The translations under genes were made by a program, and so were the position numbers. This document shows positions 43,461-52,268 of a DNA stretch of 64,000 nt, one piece after another. The first letter of the stretch is position 1. Every line of letters starts with the position of its first letter. The notes under the pieces are model-generated. The model searched no databases and was not told where the DNA came from. It worked only from the letters and a program-made list of their open reading frames with translations. The stretch lies in NCBI RefSeq assembly GCF_013403245.1, contig NZ_JACBNQ010000019.1, positions 1 through 64,000 of the forward strand, in the 5' to 3' direction. Origin of the DNA: Sedimentibacter hydroxybenzoicus DSM 7310. GTDB lineage: Bacteria; Bacillota; Clostridia; Tissierellales; Sedimentibacteraceae.

Positions 43461-43739
43461 CAAATAAATTTAAACCAGAATATTACACCGTCTTCTTCAT
43501 TTTTTACACCGTAGGTAAATCTGTGCAGCTCTAAAATCGTACGCACAATGGAAAGCCCTATACCTGTTAATTATCTTTATGCTTATATCATTTAAAGACG
43601 CATCTTCAATATTGATTTCAAAGGAAGCAGAAGACAGCTTTGACATTTCCAGCATCTTTTTTATCTTTTCTGTAAAATAATCTGAAATGATTTCCTTTAT
43701 TTCCGGATCATCCTCAACTAAAAGAAGTTTAAATACCAT
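43461..43739 (-). pseudogene. chimeric remnant of a two-component system
   Basis: The 5' part (MVFKLLLVEDDPEIKEIISD, then YFTEK) is the start of a response-regulator receiver domain with its acidic pair. It runs in frame into a histidine-kinase segment (KIKKMLEMSKLSSASFEINI). A different frame then resumes near 43566 with TGIGLSIVRTILELHRFTYG and ends FWFKFI, the kinase ATP-binding C-terminus (G2 box). At least one deletion and one frameshift are needed to explain it. No function is expected. Confidence 0.8.
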
Positions 43740-43799
43740 ATTTTCACCTCCGTGTACATAATACCATACAAATATATCCTTTTTGTATCCAAAATAAAA

Positions 43800-43835
43800 G
43801 AACCATGCTTACATAACTGCATGTAAACACGGTTC
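43800..43835 (-). terminator. terminator of the YhdH-type gene
   Basis: GAACCATGCTTACA (43800-43813) pairs with TGTAAACACGGTTC (43822-43835), with G-U pairs, and on the minus strand continues into TTTTATTTT. It lies just past the stop at 43850. Confidence 0.75.
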
Positions 43836-43849
43836 TCATAAAACAATTC

Positions 43850-44860
43850 TTATTTATTCAGATTAATTACAGTACGCCCTTTCAACTGACCCTTCAGCAT
43901 AAGATCAACATTATCGCTTACTTCGTCCAAGGATATTTCTCTCGAATTATCCTCAAGATTTTCAGGCTTCCACTGACCGGCCATTTTTTCCCATATACCA
44001 GTTCTTATATCCATGGGGCACTCTACGGAATCAACTCCCAACAGAGCAACACCTCTCAAAATAAACGGATAAACGGTAACGGATATGGATGCAGATGCCA
44101 CATTGCCGCAGCAGGTTACGCAGCCTGAATATTTTGTGGACTTTATGACCGCCTCTAAAATATTTCCTCCCACCGTGTCTATGACCCCTGCCCATTGTTC
44201 CTTGAGCATTGCTTTGTGAGAATTTTCAAGCAGTGCTTCTCTTGATATAATGTCCTTTGCTCCGGATTTTATCAGCATATCCCTTGCCTGTTCCTTTCCG
44301 GTCAAGGCTATTACGCTGTAGCCTAACCTGCTGAGAATGGAAACAGCCACACTGCCTACGCCGCCTGTGGCACCGGTCACCAATATTGGTCCGTCCTCAG
44401 GCTTTACTCCGTAATTAACAAGCTTATTAACGGATAATGCGGCAGTGAAGCCCGCCGTACCGTAAATCATGCTTTCCTTTAATGTAAGTGTGTCCGGAAG
44501 CGGTACAATCCATTTTGCAGGTACTCTTATGTATTCTCCGAAGCCGCCGTGAGTATTCATCCCAAAATCATAGCCTGTGATAATAACCTGCTGCCCCGGT
44601 TTAAATTGTCCTGATGTGTCGCTTACCACAATACCTGCCGCATCGATACCGGGTGTGTGAGGATACTTTCTTGTTACGCCTCTGTTGCCTGTTGAAGAAA
44701 GAGCATCCTTATAGTTCAGGCTTGAATATTCTACCTTTATGATAACCTCGCCCTCAGGCAGTGAGGAAGCTTCTGCATTTTCGATGCTTCTTTGAAAAGA
44801 ACCGTCGCTCTGCTCTCTGACAACTATAGCTCTGAATGTTTCTTTCATTTTTAACTCCAT
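43850..44860 (-). CDS. YhdH/YhfP-type quinone oxidoreductase (acryloyl-CoA reductase-like)
   Basis: A 336-residue medium-chain dehydrogenase/reductase lacking the zinc ligands of alcohol dehydrogenases. YSSLNYKDALSSTGNRGVTR, HTPGIDAAGIVV, and the NADP loop VTGATGGVGSVAVSILSRLG are signatures of YhdH/YhfP. Such enzymes reduce acryloyl-CoA or quinone-like enones with NADPH. The start at 44860 has GGAGG six bases upstream, though an in-frame extension reaches further. It is divergent from a MarR gene, with two palindromes between them. Confidence 0.9.
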   Translation of the reverse strand: MELKMKETFRAIVVREQSDGSFQRSIENAEASSLPEGEVIIKVEYSSLNYKDALSSTGNRGVTRKYPHTPGIDAAGIVVSDTSGQFKPGQQVIITGYDFGMNTHGGFGEYIRVPAKWIVPLPDTLTLKESMIYGTAGFTAALSVNKLVNYGVKPEDGPILVTGATGGVGSVAVSILSRLGYSVIALTGKEQARDMLIKSGAKDIISREALLENSHKAMLKEQWAGVIDTVGGNILEAVIKSTKYSGCVTCCGNVASASISVTVYPFILRGVALLGVDSVECPMDIRTGIWEKMAGQWKPENLEDNSREISLDEVSDNVDLMLKGQLKGRTVINLNK

Positions 44861-44880
44861 ACATTCCTCCGATTTTAAAA

Positions 44881-44928
44881 AGTTTGATATCAAACTAATT
44901 GTAGCATTTATTCTGTTTGATGTCAAAC
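44881..44928. promoter_or_regulatory. two MarR-type operator palindromes
   Basis: AGTTTGATATCAAACT (44881-44896) is a perfect 16-base palindrome. GTTTGATGTCAAAC (44915-44928) is a second copy with one central mismatch. They lie between the divergent YhdH-type and MarR genes, so both promoters can be repressed together. Confidence 0.85.
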
Positions 44929-44982
44929 CATATTGTTTTTTATAGTATAATCATATATAATTTATTTATTGGAGGAATTATC

Positions 44983-45426
44983 ATGAACGACAAATATATA
45001 ATATACTTTATAAGCAGAACACGAAAAAAGATGCTGAAATTCCTTGAGCGCAAGCTTACAGAACATAACATGAACGATATTATCACCTCTCACGGTAATA
45101 TTCTTACCGCCTTGTATAATAACGGAGGTAAGCTTGCTATGAACAAAATCGCCAAGCTGATAGGCAAGGATAAATCCACCGTTACCCCCTTAATCAATAA
45201 GTTATTGCAGCTCGGATATATTGAAAAAATTCAAGATGAAACGGATAAACGGATTACGTATATTGTTTTATCAGAGCAGGGTCATCAGCTAAAGCCAAAG
45301 TTTGACGCAATTTCGACCCAGATATATGAAACAGCATATAAGGGATTTACCAAAGAAGAAAAAGAAACCTTTTTGCGATTGTTAAAAAAGCTGAATATGA
45401 ATTTTACCGAGCTGCCTGATGCATAA
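44983..45426 (+). CDS. MarR family transcriptional regulator
   Basis: A 147-residue MarR repressor. The winged helix is clear: GNILTALYNNGGKLAMNKIA, LIGKDKSTVTPLINKLLQLG and the wing YIEKIQDETDKRITYIVLSE. The start at 44983 with GGAGG is preferred over an upstream in-frame extension of 22 codons that runs through the operator region. It is divergent from the oxidoreductase gene and almost certainly represses it. Confidence 0.93.
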   Translation: MNDKYIIYFISRTRKKMLKFLERKLTEHNMNDIITSHGNILTALYNNGGKLAMNKIAKLIGKDKSTVTPLINKLLQLGYIEKIQDETDKRITYIVLSEQGHQLKPKFDAISTQIYETAYKGFTKEEKETFLRLLKKLNMNFTELPDA

Positions 45427-45427
45427 G

Positions 45428-47434
45428 CTAAGATATTGTCTTCAGATATTTTTCCAACCACATAAGAATTTCTTTAAGCCGCCGTATTTTGTGCTTAGGT
45501 GCACCTGAACGAGATAATTCATGACCTTCATTTTTGAATAAACACATTCTGCTTGGAACTCTCCTGCTTTGCAATGTCGAGAATAATTGCATGGCACCAT
45601 GGATTGAGCATCTGTGATCTTCAAAGGAATGTAAAATAAGTGTCGGTGTTTTAATATTCAAAGCATATTTGAACGGAGACTGCTCCCACACATTTTCTCT
45701 GTTGCTCCAGGGATTTCCGCCATATGCTCCTATTGTACTCCATATGCTGAAGTCCGTTGCACCGAAGGATCCGTTTACATCAACAATTGATCTCATCGTG
45801 ACGGCAGCCTTAAATCTGTTCGTGTGACCTATAATCCAATTAGTCAGATATCCCCCGTAGGAACCGCCCATAACTGCCAGTCTCTCTGAATCTATTTGAG
45901 GATAAAGGGATAAAATATAATCCGTGAATTCCATTACATCGGTATAATCGACAGTTCCTCTTCTGCCGTTTATATCAGCAAACCTTTCTCCTCTTCCTGA
46001 CGAGCCTCTTGGATTGCAATAAAAAACAAAATACCCCTCAGAAGCAAGCAGCTGCATTTCATGACTGTATACGTATGAATAGCTGGTTCTCGGTCCTCCA
46101 TGTATCTCCAACACTCCCGGATATCTTTTATTTTCATTGCAGTCACGGGGCTTTATTACAAAGCCGTCAATTCTTATGCCATCTGAATTTATAAATGAAT
46201 GGGGTACAGGAGTAACCGCGTCTATATTTGTATCATTAAAATTACTCAATTTTTTCACTTCACCCGTTATCTCATCAAGCCTGTAAAGCTCTTGCAGATT
46301 ATTTTCCAGCAGACCTGTTAAAAACACAGTTTTTTTGTTGGCTGCAAAGCAGTCAGCGGATATATTGCTTTTAGATAATCTCTCTTTATTTCTTCCGTTC
46401 CATACATTTATATAGCTTGTTTGCTCATATGTGGTCAAATAATATAATTTATCTCCGGACACCTTAAAGGTTGTTCCTCCGTTAATTCTGACATCGCTTG
46501 ATATTTTTGCTCCGAAATCCTCGTCGTCATGTGAATAAGCCAGCTTCATTTCTCCGGTCCTTATATTAATAACATATAAATTATGGTTTGGAAAAGGACT
46601 GTATCCGTCCCAGGGATGTGCTGCAGCTATTAAGCTGTCTTCATAAAAATCAAGACCCATTATTTGATATTTGCCCCGTTCCAGAATGCAGGCTGTTTCG
46701 TCTTTTTCTATATCGTAAACGTAAATTCCATGCGATCTGTCATAAATCTGTTTATAGCATGAGCCTGAGAATGCAATACGCTTACCGTCCTCACTTATTG
46801 CGCTGTGGGAGGTCTCAAACAGAGAGTCTGTAATATTCTTCAGCTCATCGGTGCTTATCCTGTATAAGTATAATGAATTTCTTTTCTTGTTTACATATCC
46901 TCGAGAGTCAATGAAAAACGGAAGCTCGTCACACACCTCGTAATCTTGTTCCTCTTTGTATTCCATCAATCCCTTACGCTTATCATCTCCGGACATCCCT
47001 TCAAAATCAGGTCTGTAATTATCCCTGACGGAAGATATAAGTAATAAATCTCTGTCAACCTGCTTAGCTCTTGCATTATGTAAGGGAAGCTCAAACAATC
47101 TTTTCCTCTCGTCATAGCCGTTCAAAACTCCCTGTTTGTAAAATACCGTTAAGTATTCTCCCGATTTTACTCTTTCAACATCGGAAGGCTCACTGATTTC
47201 AGCATATATTACCGCATCACCTGAAATAAACGAAGCACTTTTCACCTTACCCGAATTCGTAAGCCGTTCCACACTATTACCGGCTGCATCGTACCTCCAT
47301 ATGTCAGATAAATAATTGTTATCTGACATATTCGGCTCTGTTACACAAAACACTACACAGCTGCCATCATCGTTAACCTCCAACGAGGACAGAGACTTAT
47401 AATTTTTAAAATCATCAATCTTTATTTTATTCAT
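45428..47434 (-). CDS. S9 family prolyl-oligopeptidase-type peptidase
   Basis: A 668-residue serine peptidase. A beta-propeller region (about 1-400) is followed by the alpha/beta-hydrolase catalytic domain (about 410-668). The nucleophile is in LAVMGGSYGGYLTNWIIGH, the Asp is near HSFEDHRCSIHGAMQLFST, and the His is in NEGHELSRSG. Acylaminoacyl-peptidase-like enzymes of this kind cleave short or blocked peptides. The start at 47434 is chosen over a longer in-frame extension (21 residues) on homology. It lies 2 bases from the converging MarR stop and is followed, in the other direction, by RidA and the peptide-binding lipoprotein. Confidence 0.9.
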   Translation of the reverse strand: MNKIKIDDFKNYKSLSSLEVNDDGSCVVFCVTEPNMSDNNYLSDIWRYDAAGNSVERLTNSGKVKSASFISGDAVIYAEISEPSDVERVKSGEYLTVFYKQGVLNGYDERKRLFELPLHNARAKQVDRDLLLISSVRDNYRPDFEGMSGDDKRKGLMEYKEEQDYEVCDELPFFIDSRGYVNKKRNSLYLYRISTDELKNITDSLFETSHSAISEDGKRIAFSGSCYKQIYDRSHGIYVYDIEKDETACILERGKYQIMGLDFYEDSLIAAAHPWDGYSPFPNHNLYVINIRTGEMKLAYSHDDEDFGAKISSDVRINGGTTFKVSGDKLYYLTTYEQTSYINVWNGRNKERLSKSNISADCFAANKKTVFLTGLLENNLQELYRLDEITGEVKKLSNFNDTNIDAVTPVPHSFINSDGIRIDGFVIKPRDCNENKRYPGVLEIHGGPRTSYSYVYSHEMQLLASEGYFVFYCNPRGSSGRGERFADINGRRGTVDYTDVMEFTDYILSLYPQIDSERLAVMGGSYGGYLTNWIIGHTNRFKAAVTMRSIVDVNGSFGATDFSIWSTIGAYGGNPWSNRENVWEQSPFKYALNIKTPTLILHSFEDHRCSIHGAMQLFSTLQSRRVPSRMCLFKNEGHELSRSGAPKHKIRRLKEILMWLEKYLKTIS

Positions 47435-47527
47435 AACACACCCTGTCTTTCTTTTGTTTATATTTGATTTATATTTATATATTATATAAGCCGCCAATTT
47501 TTAATTTCAGCGGCTTATACTATTAAT

Positions 47528-47887
47528 TTATTTTAAAGCAGCAGTCATTACGATTCCTACAAGGAAGCATTCCGGTGCCGTCATTCCTGTTGAGGTAGCA
47601 CGTGCAGGCTGAAATCCATCCTCAACCCATTCTTCCCATGCCTTGTTAAAGTCATCTATCATTGATGCTTCTCTTATAAAAATGTCTGCTCTAAGTATAT
47701 GTTTCTTATCCGAATCAAATTGCTCCAACAGCTCATCGTACCTGCAAAGCAGTGCCCTTGCCTGCTCATACATGGTCATCGGTTCTTTTTGAGCAGCTGC
47801 GGCTACGTGTATCTCGAAGTATAATACTCCATTACACTCAACTACTCTGCTGGCCCTCTTTTTTACATCATATCTGTTAATTATCAC
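47528..47887 (-). CDS. RidA family protein
   Basis: A 119-residue trimeric RidA/YjgF-type protein, which clears reactive enamine/imine intermediates from amino acid breakdown. Segments include VVECNGVLYFEIHVAAAAQK, a cluster KHILRADIFIREASMIDDFN and PARATSTGMTAPECFLVGIV, where the Arg that contacts the substrate carboxylate is expected. The start is a GTG with AGGAG. The gene lies between the peptide-binding protein and the peptidase, so release of amino acids from peptides could be linked to removal of toxic by-products. Confidence 0.88.
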   Translation of the reverse strand: MIINRYDVKKRASRVVECNGVLYFEIHVAAAAQKEPMTMYEQARALLCRYDELLEQFDSDKKHILRADIFIREASMIDDFNKAWEEWVEDGFQPARATSTGMTAPECFLVGIVMTAALK

Positions 47888-47934
47888 GTTAAATCTCCTG
47901 TTGTCTTCTATATTTTACATGATTACATGTTTTA

Positions 47935-49530
47935 TTATTCTGCAAAGTAGCATGCAGCATAATTTTGATAATTCATCGGGAACTCCATGGTATACCCTCT
48001 CAGTGTACTTGTGGTTCCTATACATACCTTCGCGCTGTACAACGGTATCCACACGGTATCTTCGTACATCAGTTCCTGAATTTCATCATACAATTCAACA
48101 CGTTTGTCCCAATCACTTTCAGATGATGCTCTGTTTAACAAATCATCCATCTCAGGGTTATTGTAGTTAACTCTGTTTCCTCCTACACCTTGAGCATCCG
48201 AATACAATTTACTCAATGTATAGTTAGGATCACGCAGTGTATTGTTGAGTGTAGTAATTGCGGCAAATTGCTCTCTTGAATTTAAGAAAGGAGTATAAGT
48301 GGATGTTTCCATTTCAGAAAGCTCCAAATCTATGTTTGCTTCCTTCAGCATTGCCTGAAGAACCTCTCCAACCCTTCGGTTGTCAGAAGACTGATAAAAT
48401 GCCAACGGAAAAGAAATACCATCTGGATATCCGGCTTCTGCCAACAAGCTCTTTGCTTTTTCTACATCATACCCAAAAGCAGCAGTGTCTGCCTTATATC
48501 CGGGTACGGTGCTTGGGAGAAAGCTGTTAGCTGTTAACGCAGCATCCATTAAGCAAGCCTTTCTCAATGCATCATTATCAATTGCGTGAGCTATAGCTCT
48601 TCTTATTTTTGTGTTACTGAGCAATTCACGGTCAAAATTTAATGCCAGAAATGTAACTGCAACAGATTCATTGGTATATAATGAGAGCTCAGGATTGCTT
48701 TCAACCTGCTCTAATGAGATTCCCGGAACATCCTGCATTATATCTATTCCGCCTGTCTCCAGCTCAAGTAAACGGCTGTTAGCTTCAGGAATCAAACGAA
48801 TGTTTATTGTTTTAAGCTTTGCTTTTTCTCCGTGATAATCATCAAATCTTTCTATCTCAATGTTTGCTCCTTGATTCCATTCAACAAATTTAAACGGTCC
48901 CGTACCACATGCAACCATATCTATGTTATCCACGTTTTCGTTATAAAATTTTTCATTGAATATGCCTAAGTTTACATTGCATATAGATCTTATGAACGGG
49001 GCAAAGGGAGTCGATGTTCTAAGTATAAGTGTATAGTCGTCTATTATTTCGAAATTATCGGGATCGAACCCTATTGTATTTGATTTTGTTCTCGGATTTT
49101 CACAAAAATGCTTCATTGAGAAAACCACATCACTCGCTTTTAATTCTTCTCCGTTGTGAAATTTGACACCCTTTTTCAAAACAAATTTATAGGACAGATC
49201 ATCTATCTGCTCGTAGGTTTCTGCTAAAACAGGATAAATGTTACCTTCCTTATCCATCTGTACCAGGGTTTCATATACGTTTGCCGCGAACTGAGCTCCC
49301 GGTACCTTACCGTCATTAGCAGGGAATAATGATTGCGCTTCGCCGAAGGCCCCAATTGTCAGAGTATCCTTTGATGAAACCTTTTCATCACCGGAATTAT
49401 TTACTTCTTCATTATTGCCACCGTCATTCTTTGGTTCATCGGAGCTGCCATTACTGCATCCCGCCAATAGTGTCAATACAAGAATCAACGCCAAAATACT
49501 CATAAATAGTTTTTTTGCTTTTGTTTTCAT
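47935..49530 (-). CDS. oligopeptide/dipeptide ABC substrate-binding lipoprotein (family 5)
   Basis: A 531-residue secreted receptor. The lipoprotein signal ends at LLAGCSNGSS (Cys near 25). The family-5 body includes LTIGAFGEAQSLFPANDGKV, KFVLKKGVKFHNGEELKASD, VVFSMKHFCENPRTKSNTIG and a C-terminal dipeptide-binding fold. The transporter genes themselves are 4 kb away on the other strand across the shared promoter region, an unusual split of a peptide ABC system. The start at 49530 uses AAGGATG. Confidence 0.92.
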   Translation of the reverse strand: MKTKAKKLFMSILALILVLTLLAGCSNGSSDEPKNDGGNNEEVNNSGDEKVSSKDTLTIGAFGEAQSLFPANDGKVPGAQFAANVYETLVQMDKEGNIYPVLAETYEQIDDLSYKFVLKKGVKFHNGEELKASDVVFSMKHFCENPRTKSNTIGFDPDNFEIIDDYTLILRTSTPFAPFIRSICNVNLGIFNEKFYNENVDNIDMVACGTGPFKFVEWNQGANIEIERFDDYHGEKAKLKTINIRLIPEANSRLLELETGGIDIMQDVPGISLEQVESNPELSLYTNESVAVTFLALNFDRELLSNTKIRRAIAHAIDNDALRKACLMDAALTANSFLPSTVPGYKADTAAFGYDVEKAKSLLAEAGYPDGISFPLAFYQSSDNRRVGEVLQAMLKEANIDLELSEMETSTYTPFLNSREQFAAITTLNNTLRDPNYTLSKLYSDAQGVGGNRVNYNNPEMDDLLNRASSESDWDKRVELYDEIQELMYEDTVWIPLYSAKVCIGTTSTLRGYTMEFPMNYQNYAACYFAE

Positions 49531-49577
49531 AACGTCACATCCTTCAAAATTATTCACCTTAATAAGTGTTAGCAATT

Positions 49578-49606
49578 ATATTACAACAAACGTTATGCTA
49601 TGTCAA
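49578..49606 (-). promoter_or_regulatory. promoter for the peptide-binding / RidA / peptidase operon
   Basis: On the minus strand, TTGACA (49601-49606) and TAATAT (49578-49583) are 17 bases apart, about 50 bases before the start of the binding-protein gene. Confidence 0.75.
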
Positions 49607-49790
49607 CATTTTTTCATATGCAACTTTTTTATCACCAAATAGCTTGGTGACAAAATACACCTTTCACTCTCCACGTCTTTATTATTATATATTTATCTTG
49701 AAATTTACCAATATTCTTATATTTTTCCATGTTATACATTTGTTTTCGGCATTATGTTTTTGTAATAATTTTTTATCATATAAAAATTTA

Positions 49791-49819
49791 TTGACATATT
49801 TTATGCTGCAAGGTATAAT
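49791..49819 (+). promoter_or_regulatory. consensus promoter for the regulator / TPR / Dpp operon
   Basis: A perfect TTGACA (49791-49796) and TATAAT (49814-49819) are 17 bases apart on the plus strand. This is the strongest promoter seen in the window. Between the two divergent promoters (49607-49790) no gene is seen; the A+T-rich stretch may hold regulator sites. Confidence 0.8.
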
Positions 49820-49863
49820 AAAAACAATTTTAATATACTATAAAAAGGAAAGGGGATAATATT

Positions 49864-50568
49864 TTGTTAGAAGAAAACATTTCTACACTAACAGATTTCT
49901 TATCGGACAGCCTTGGAAGCAAGTATGAAATAACCGTATACGAGATAGGTTTATCAGATGATGCAAAGGTAATCGATATCAGAAACAGACATATCAGCAA
50001 GCAGTCCTTGAACTCAGCACTTCCAAAATTTATTTCGGATGCCATTAAAGAAAATCATTTTGCAAAAAAACCATACAAGGAATTCTTAATTTCATCAAAC
50101 AAGGAAGGCACAATAATCAAAACCTCGGTATTGTACATTAAAGGAACCAATCTCTCTGATTATCTGTTGAGCATAAGCAGTTACCATAACATAAGCTATG
50201 ATTTTGACGGTGCCTTTAACAGCAAAGAGGAGTCAAAGCTCAACGCGCAAGTCCCGGCTGCTATGAAACAAAATGTACAAGCCCATGCAGCAGATAATGA
50301 ATTTTCGTCAAGCATGACTCTTGATGATATCATTAAAACGAAGGTGGAGGAAATATTGTATGACATGGATATAACATCATCAAATTTAACCTTCAAGCAA
50401 AAGACAGATATAATTGAAAAGCTTTACGAGGCTGATATTTTTAAGGTAAAGGGTTCCGTGCCATTGGCAGCGGACTATTTAAAAAGCTCTGAATCCTCAG
50501 TGTATAGATATATACGTCAACACGAAATTAAATTAATGGAAGACAACACTGATAACTTTTTAATGTAA
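49864..50568 (+). CDS. YheO/DauR-type transcriptional regulator
   Basis: A 234-residue regulator. The N-terminal part (10-120) resembles the YheO PAS-like domain (YEITVYEIGLSDDAKVIDIR; GTIIKTSVLYIKGTNLSDYL). The C-terminal part is a DauR-like HTH (QKTDIIEKLYEADIFKVKGS, VPLAADYLKSSESSVYRYIR). DauR itself controls D-arginine use in Pseudomonas. The start is a TTG at 49864 with AAAGGAAAGGGG. It is the first gene of the TPR / Dpp operon and probably controls it and the divergent binding-protein genes. Confidence 0.88.
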   Translation: MLEENISTLTDFLSDSLGSKYEITVYEIGLSDDAKVIDIRNRHISKQSLNSALPKFISDAIKENHFAKKPYKEFLISSNKEGTIIKTSVLYIKGTNLSDYLLSISSYHNISYDFDGAFNSKEESKLNAQVPAAMKQNVQAHAADNEFSSSMTLDDIIKTKVEEILYDMDITSSNLTFKQKTDIIEKLYEADIFKVKGSVPLAADYLKSSESSVYRYIRQHEIKLMEDNTDNFLM

Positions 50569-50578
50569 GGGGGCAATT

Positions 50579-51433
50579 ATGCATACCATCAAGGAAAGAA
50601 TAATAACACAAGCTGTAGAAAGAACAGACGTTGCAACACTCAATCAGCAATTATACACCATTAATTCCGATATTGAATTTTCAGATATTTTAAAATCATC
50701 CTGGAAAAGTCTTCAGAGAAACACCGATGACCCTGAAAAATGGATAGAAACAGGCAGAAACTTCAAGCGTCAAAATCTTCACAGAGAAGCAATCGAAGCT
50801 TTTTCTCAGGGTATAACGAATGATTGTTTCAATTATTTGTTGTTCCGACACAGGGCACATTCATATCTGAATATATGCAGATATAAGGAAGCTGTGGCAG
50901 ATTTCAAATTATCCGTACGCATGAATCCCTTCCATTTTGACAGCTGGTACCTGATGGGAATTTCATATTATTTAATGCAAAGATACGAAGAAGCTTCGGA
51001 TATATTTAAGCAGGCACTGATCATTGCCGACAGTGATGCGGAAATGGTTTGTACGGTTTACTGGAGGTGGTTTTCTTTAATGCTTATTAACAATAAGCAG
51101 GAGGCAGACGAGCTTTTAGAGAGGGTGAAACCTAATCTGAAATTAGTTTCATGTGAAGCTTTTTATAAGGTTCTGCTTATATGCAAGGGACTGCTGACTC
51201 CCGAGCAGGTTTTAAATATTCCCGACAATTCTTACACAAACGCTCACTCTATTATGTTTTACGGAGTGGCACAATATTATTATTTAAATGGTGACATAGA
51301 AAAGGGTAATCAGGTAATTGAAGATTTACTCCGAAACGAAGAGGAAAGAAGATGGGCAGGCTTTGCTTATCAGGCGGCAATTTTAGAAAAAAACCGAAAT
51401 TTTAATTCGAAAGGTGCAAGCTATGAAAATTAG
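50579..51433 (+). CDS. TPR protein 1 of 4
   Basis: A 284-residue protein with tetratricopeptide repeats: HREAIEAFSQGITNDCFNYL, CRYKEAVADFKLSVRMNPFH and QRYEEASDIFKQALIIADSD. There is no signal peptide or transmembrane segment, so it is cytoplasmic. The N-terminal 50 residues are not repeat-like. AAGGGG precedes the ATG. It is the first of four consecutive TPR genes between the regulator and the peptide transporter and is the most divergent. The role is not recognised. Confidence 0.85.
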   Translation: MHTIKERIITQAVERTDVATLNQQLYTINSDIEFSDILKSSWKSLQRNTDDPEKWIETGRNFKRQNLHREAIEAFSQGITNDCFNYLLFRHRAHSYLNICRYKEAVADFKLSVRMNPFHFDSWYLMGISYYLMQRYEEASDIFKQALIIADSDAEMVCTVYWRWFSLMLINNKQEADELLERVKPNLKLVSCEAFYKVLLICKGLLTPEQVLNIPDNSYTNAHSIMFYGVAQYYYLNGDIEKGNQVIEDLLRNEEERRWAGFAYQAAILEKNRNFNSKGASYEN

Positions 51434-52241
51434 GAATGAATCTTTATTTGAAGTTTTAGCCGACAAAAATTCTCAGCTCATTTTGAACAGAACTCCCTGC
51501 GACAAATACAGCAGTGAAATAATTCAAATCATTGATGATATAAAAAACGACGGACCTTCAGAAGAAAAATACATAAGTCTGATAAATGAATTTCACAGAA
51601 TAGGCTTGTTCAGAGAAGCAGTTGAGGTTAGCTGTGAAGCAATATCAACCGATCCCTTTAACTGGGGTTTTCATTTGTTGAGAGGCTATAACAATCTGCA
51701 CATTGAGCAAATTGCCGAAGCAGCTGCAAATCTTGAATTTGCATCAAGAATGAACCCCGAGTCCTTTGAAGCTCAATTATACGGCGGTATTGCGCACTTT
51801 TTGGCAGAAAATTATTCTAAATCAAATTATTTCTTTAATCAGGCATTGGAGCTAAGCAATACATTCAAGGATAAGTGCGACGTAATCCTTTGGTATTGGA
51901 TTTTTTCTTCTAAACAGGAAAACGGAGAACAAATGAAAGAAATTTTATCTTCAATTGATTTCTCTGAGGATGCAAGCGATAATTCTGATTTTTCGTCCAT
52001 TGATATGTGCAAATTGTACAAAACCAATGAATTGAATATACTGACAAAAATCAAAACAAAGGAACAAATGGATAAATATAAATACTTCATTGCATGGTAT
52101 GAGATTATCACAGGTAATCGTGACAAGGGATATTCATTGCTGAATGATTGTTCAGAAAATAGTATTTTTTCAATCCAATCTGTTGCAGCAAGGAAGGATC
52201 TTAAGAAAATATTCATACGATGGACTCCGGATGAGTTTTAG
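51423..52241 (+). CDS. TPR protein 2 of 4
   Basis: A 272-residue cytoplasmic TPR protein (GLFREAVEVSCEAISTDPFN, then AEAAANLEFASRMNPESFEA and HFLAENYSKSNYFFNQALEL). The start overlaps the stop of the preceding gene by 11 bases, so expression is coupled. AAAGGTG precedes the ATG. It shares the FNxGFHLLRGYNNL-type first repeat with the first gene (N-[CP]-F-N near the repeat end) and is probably an ancient paralogue of it. Confidence 0.85.
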   Translation: MKIRNESLFEVLADKNSQLILNRTPCDKYSSEIIQIIDDIKNDGPSEEKYISLINEFHRIGLFREAVEVSCEAISTDPFNWGFHLLRGYNNLHIEQIAEAAANLEFASRMNPESFEAQLYGGIAHFLAENYSKSNYFFNQALELSNTFKDKCDVILWYWIFSSKQENGEQMKEILSSIDFSEDASDNSDFSSIDMCKLYKTNELNILTKIKTKEQMDKYKYFIAWYEIITGNRDKGYSLLNDCSENSIFSIQSVAARKDLKKIFIRWTPDEF

Positions 52242-52268
52242 AACAATGAAATACAGGAGGAAAAAGCA

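Noticed and set aside
49566-49859. 97-codon plus-strand frame in the divergent promoter region
   Set aside because: It spans both predicted promoters, has no ribosome binding site, and its Phe/Ile/Leu/Tyr-rich product is typical of translated AT-rich intergenic DNA.
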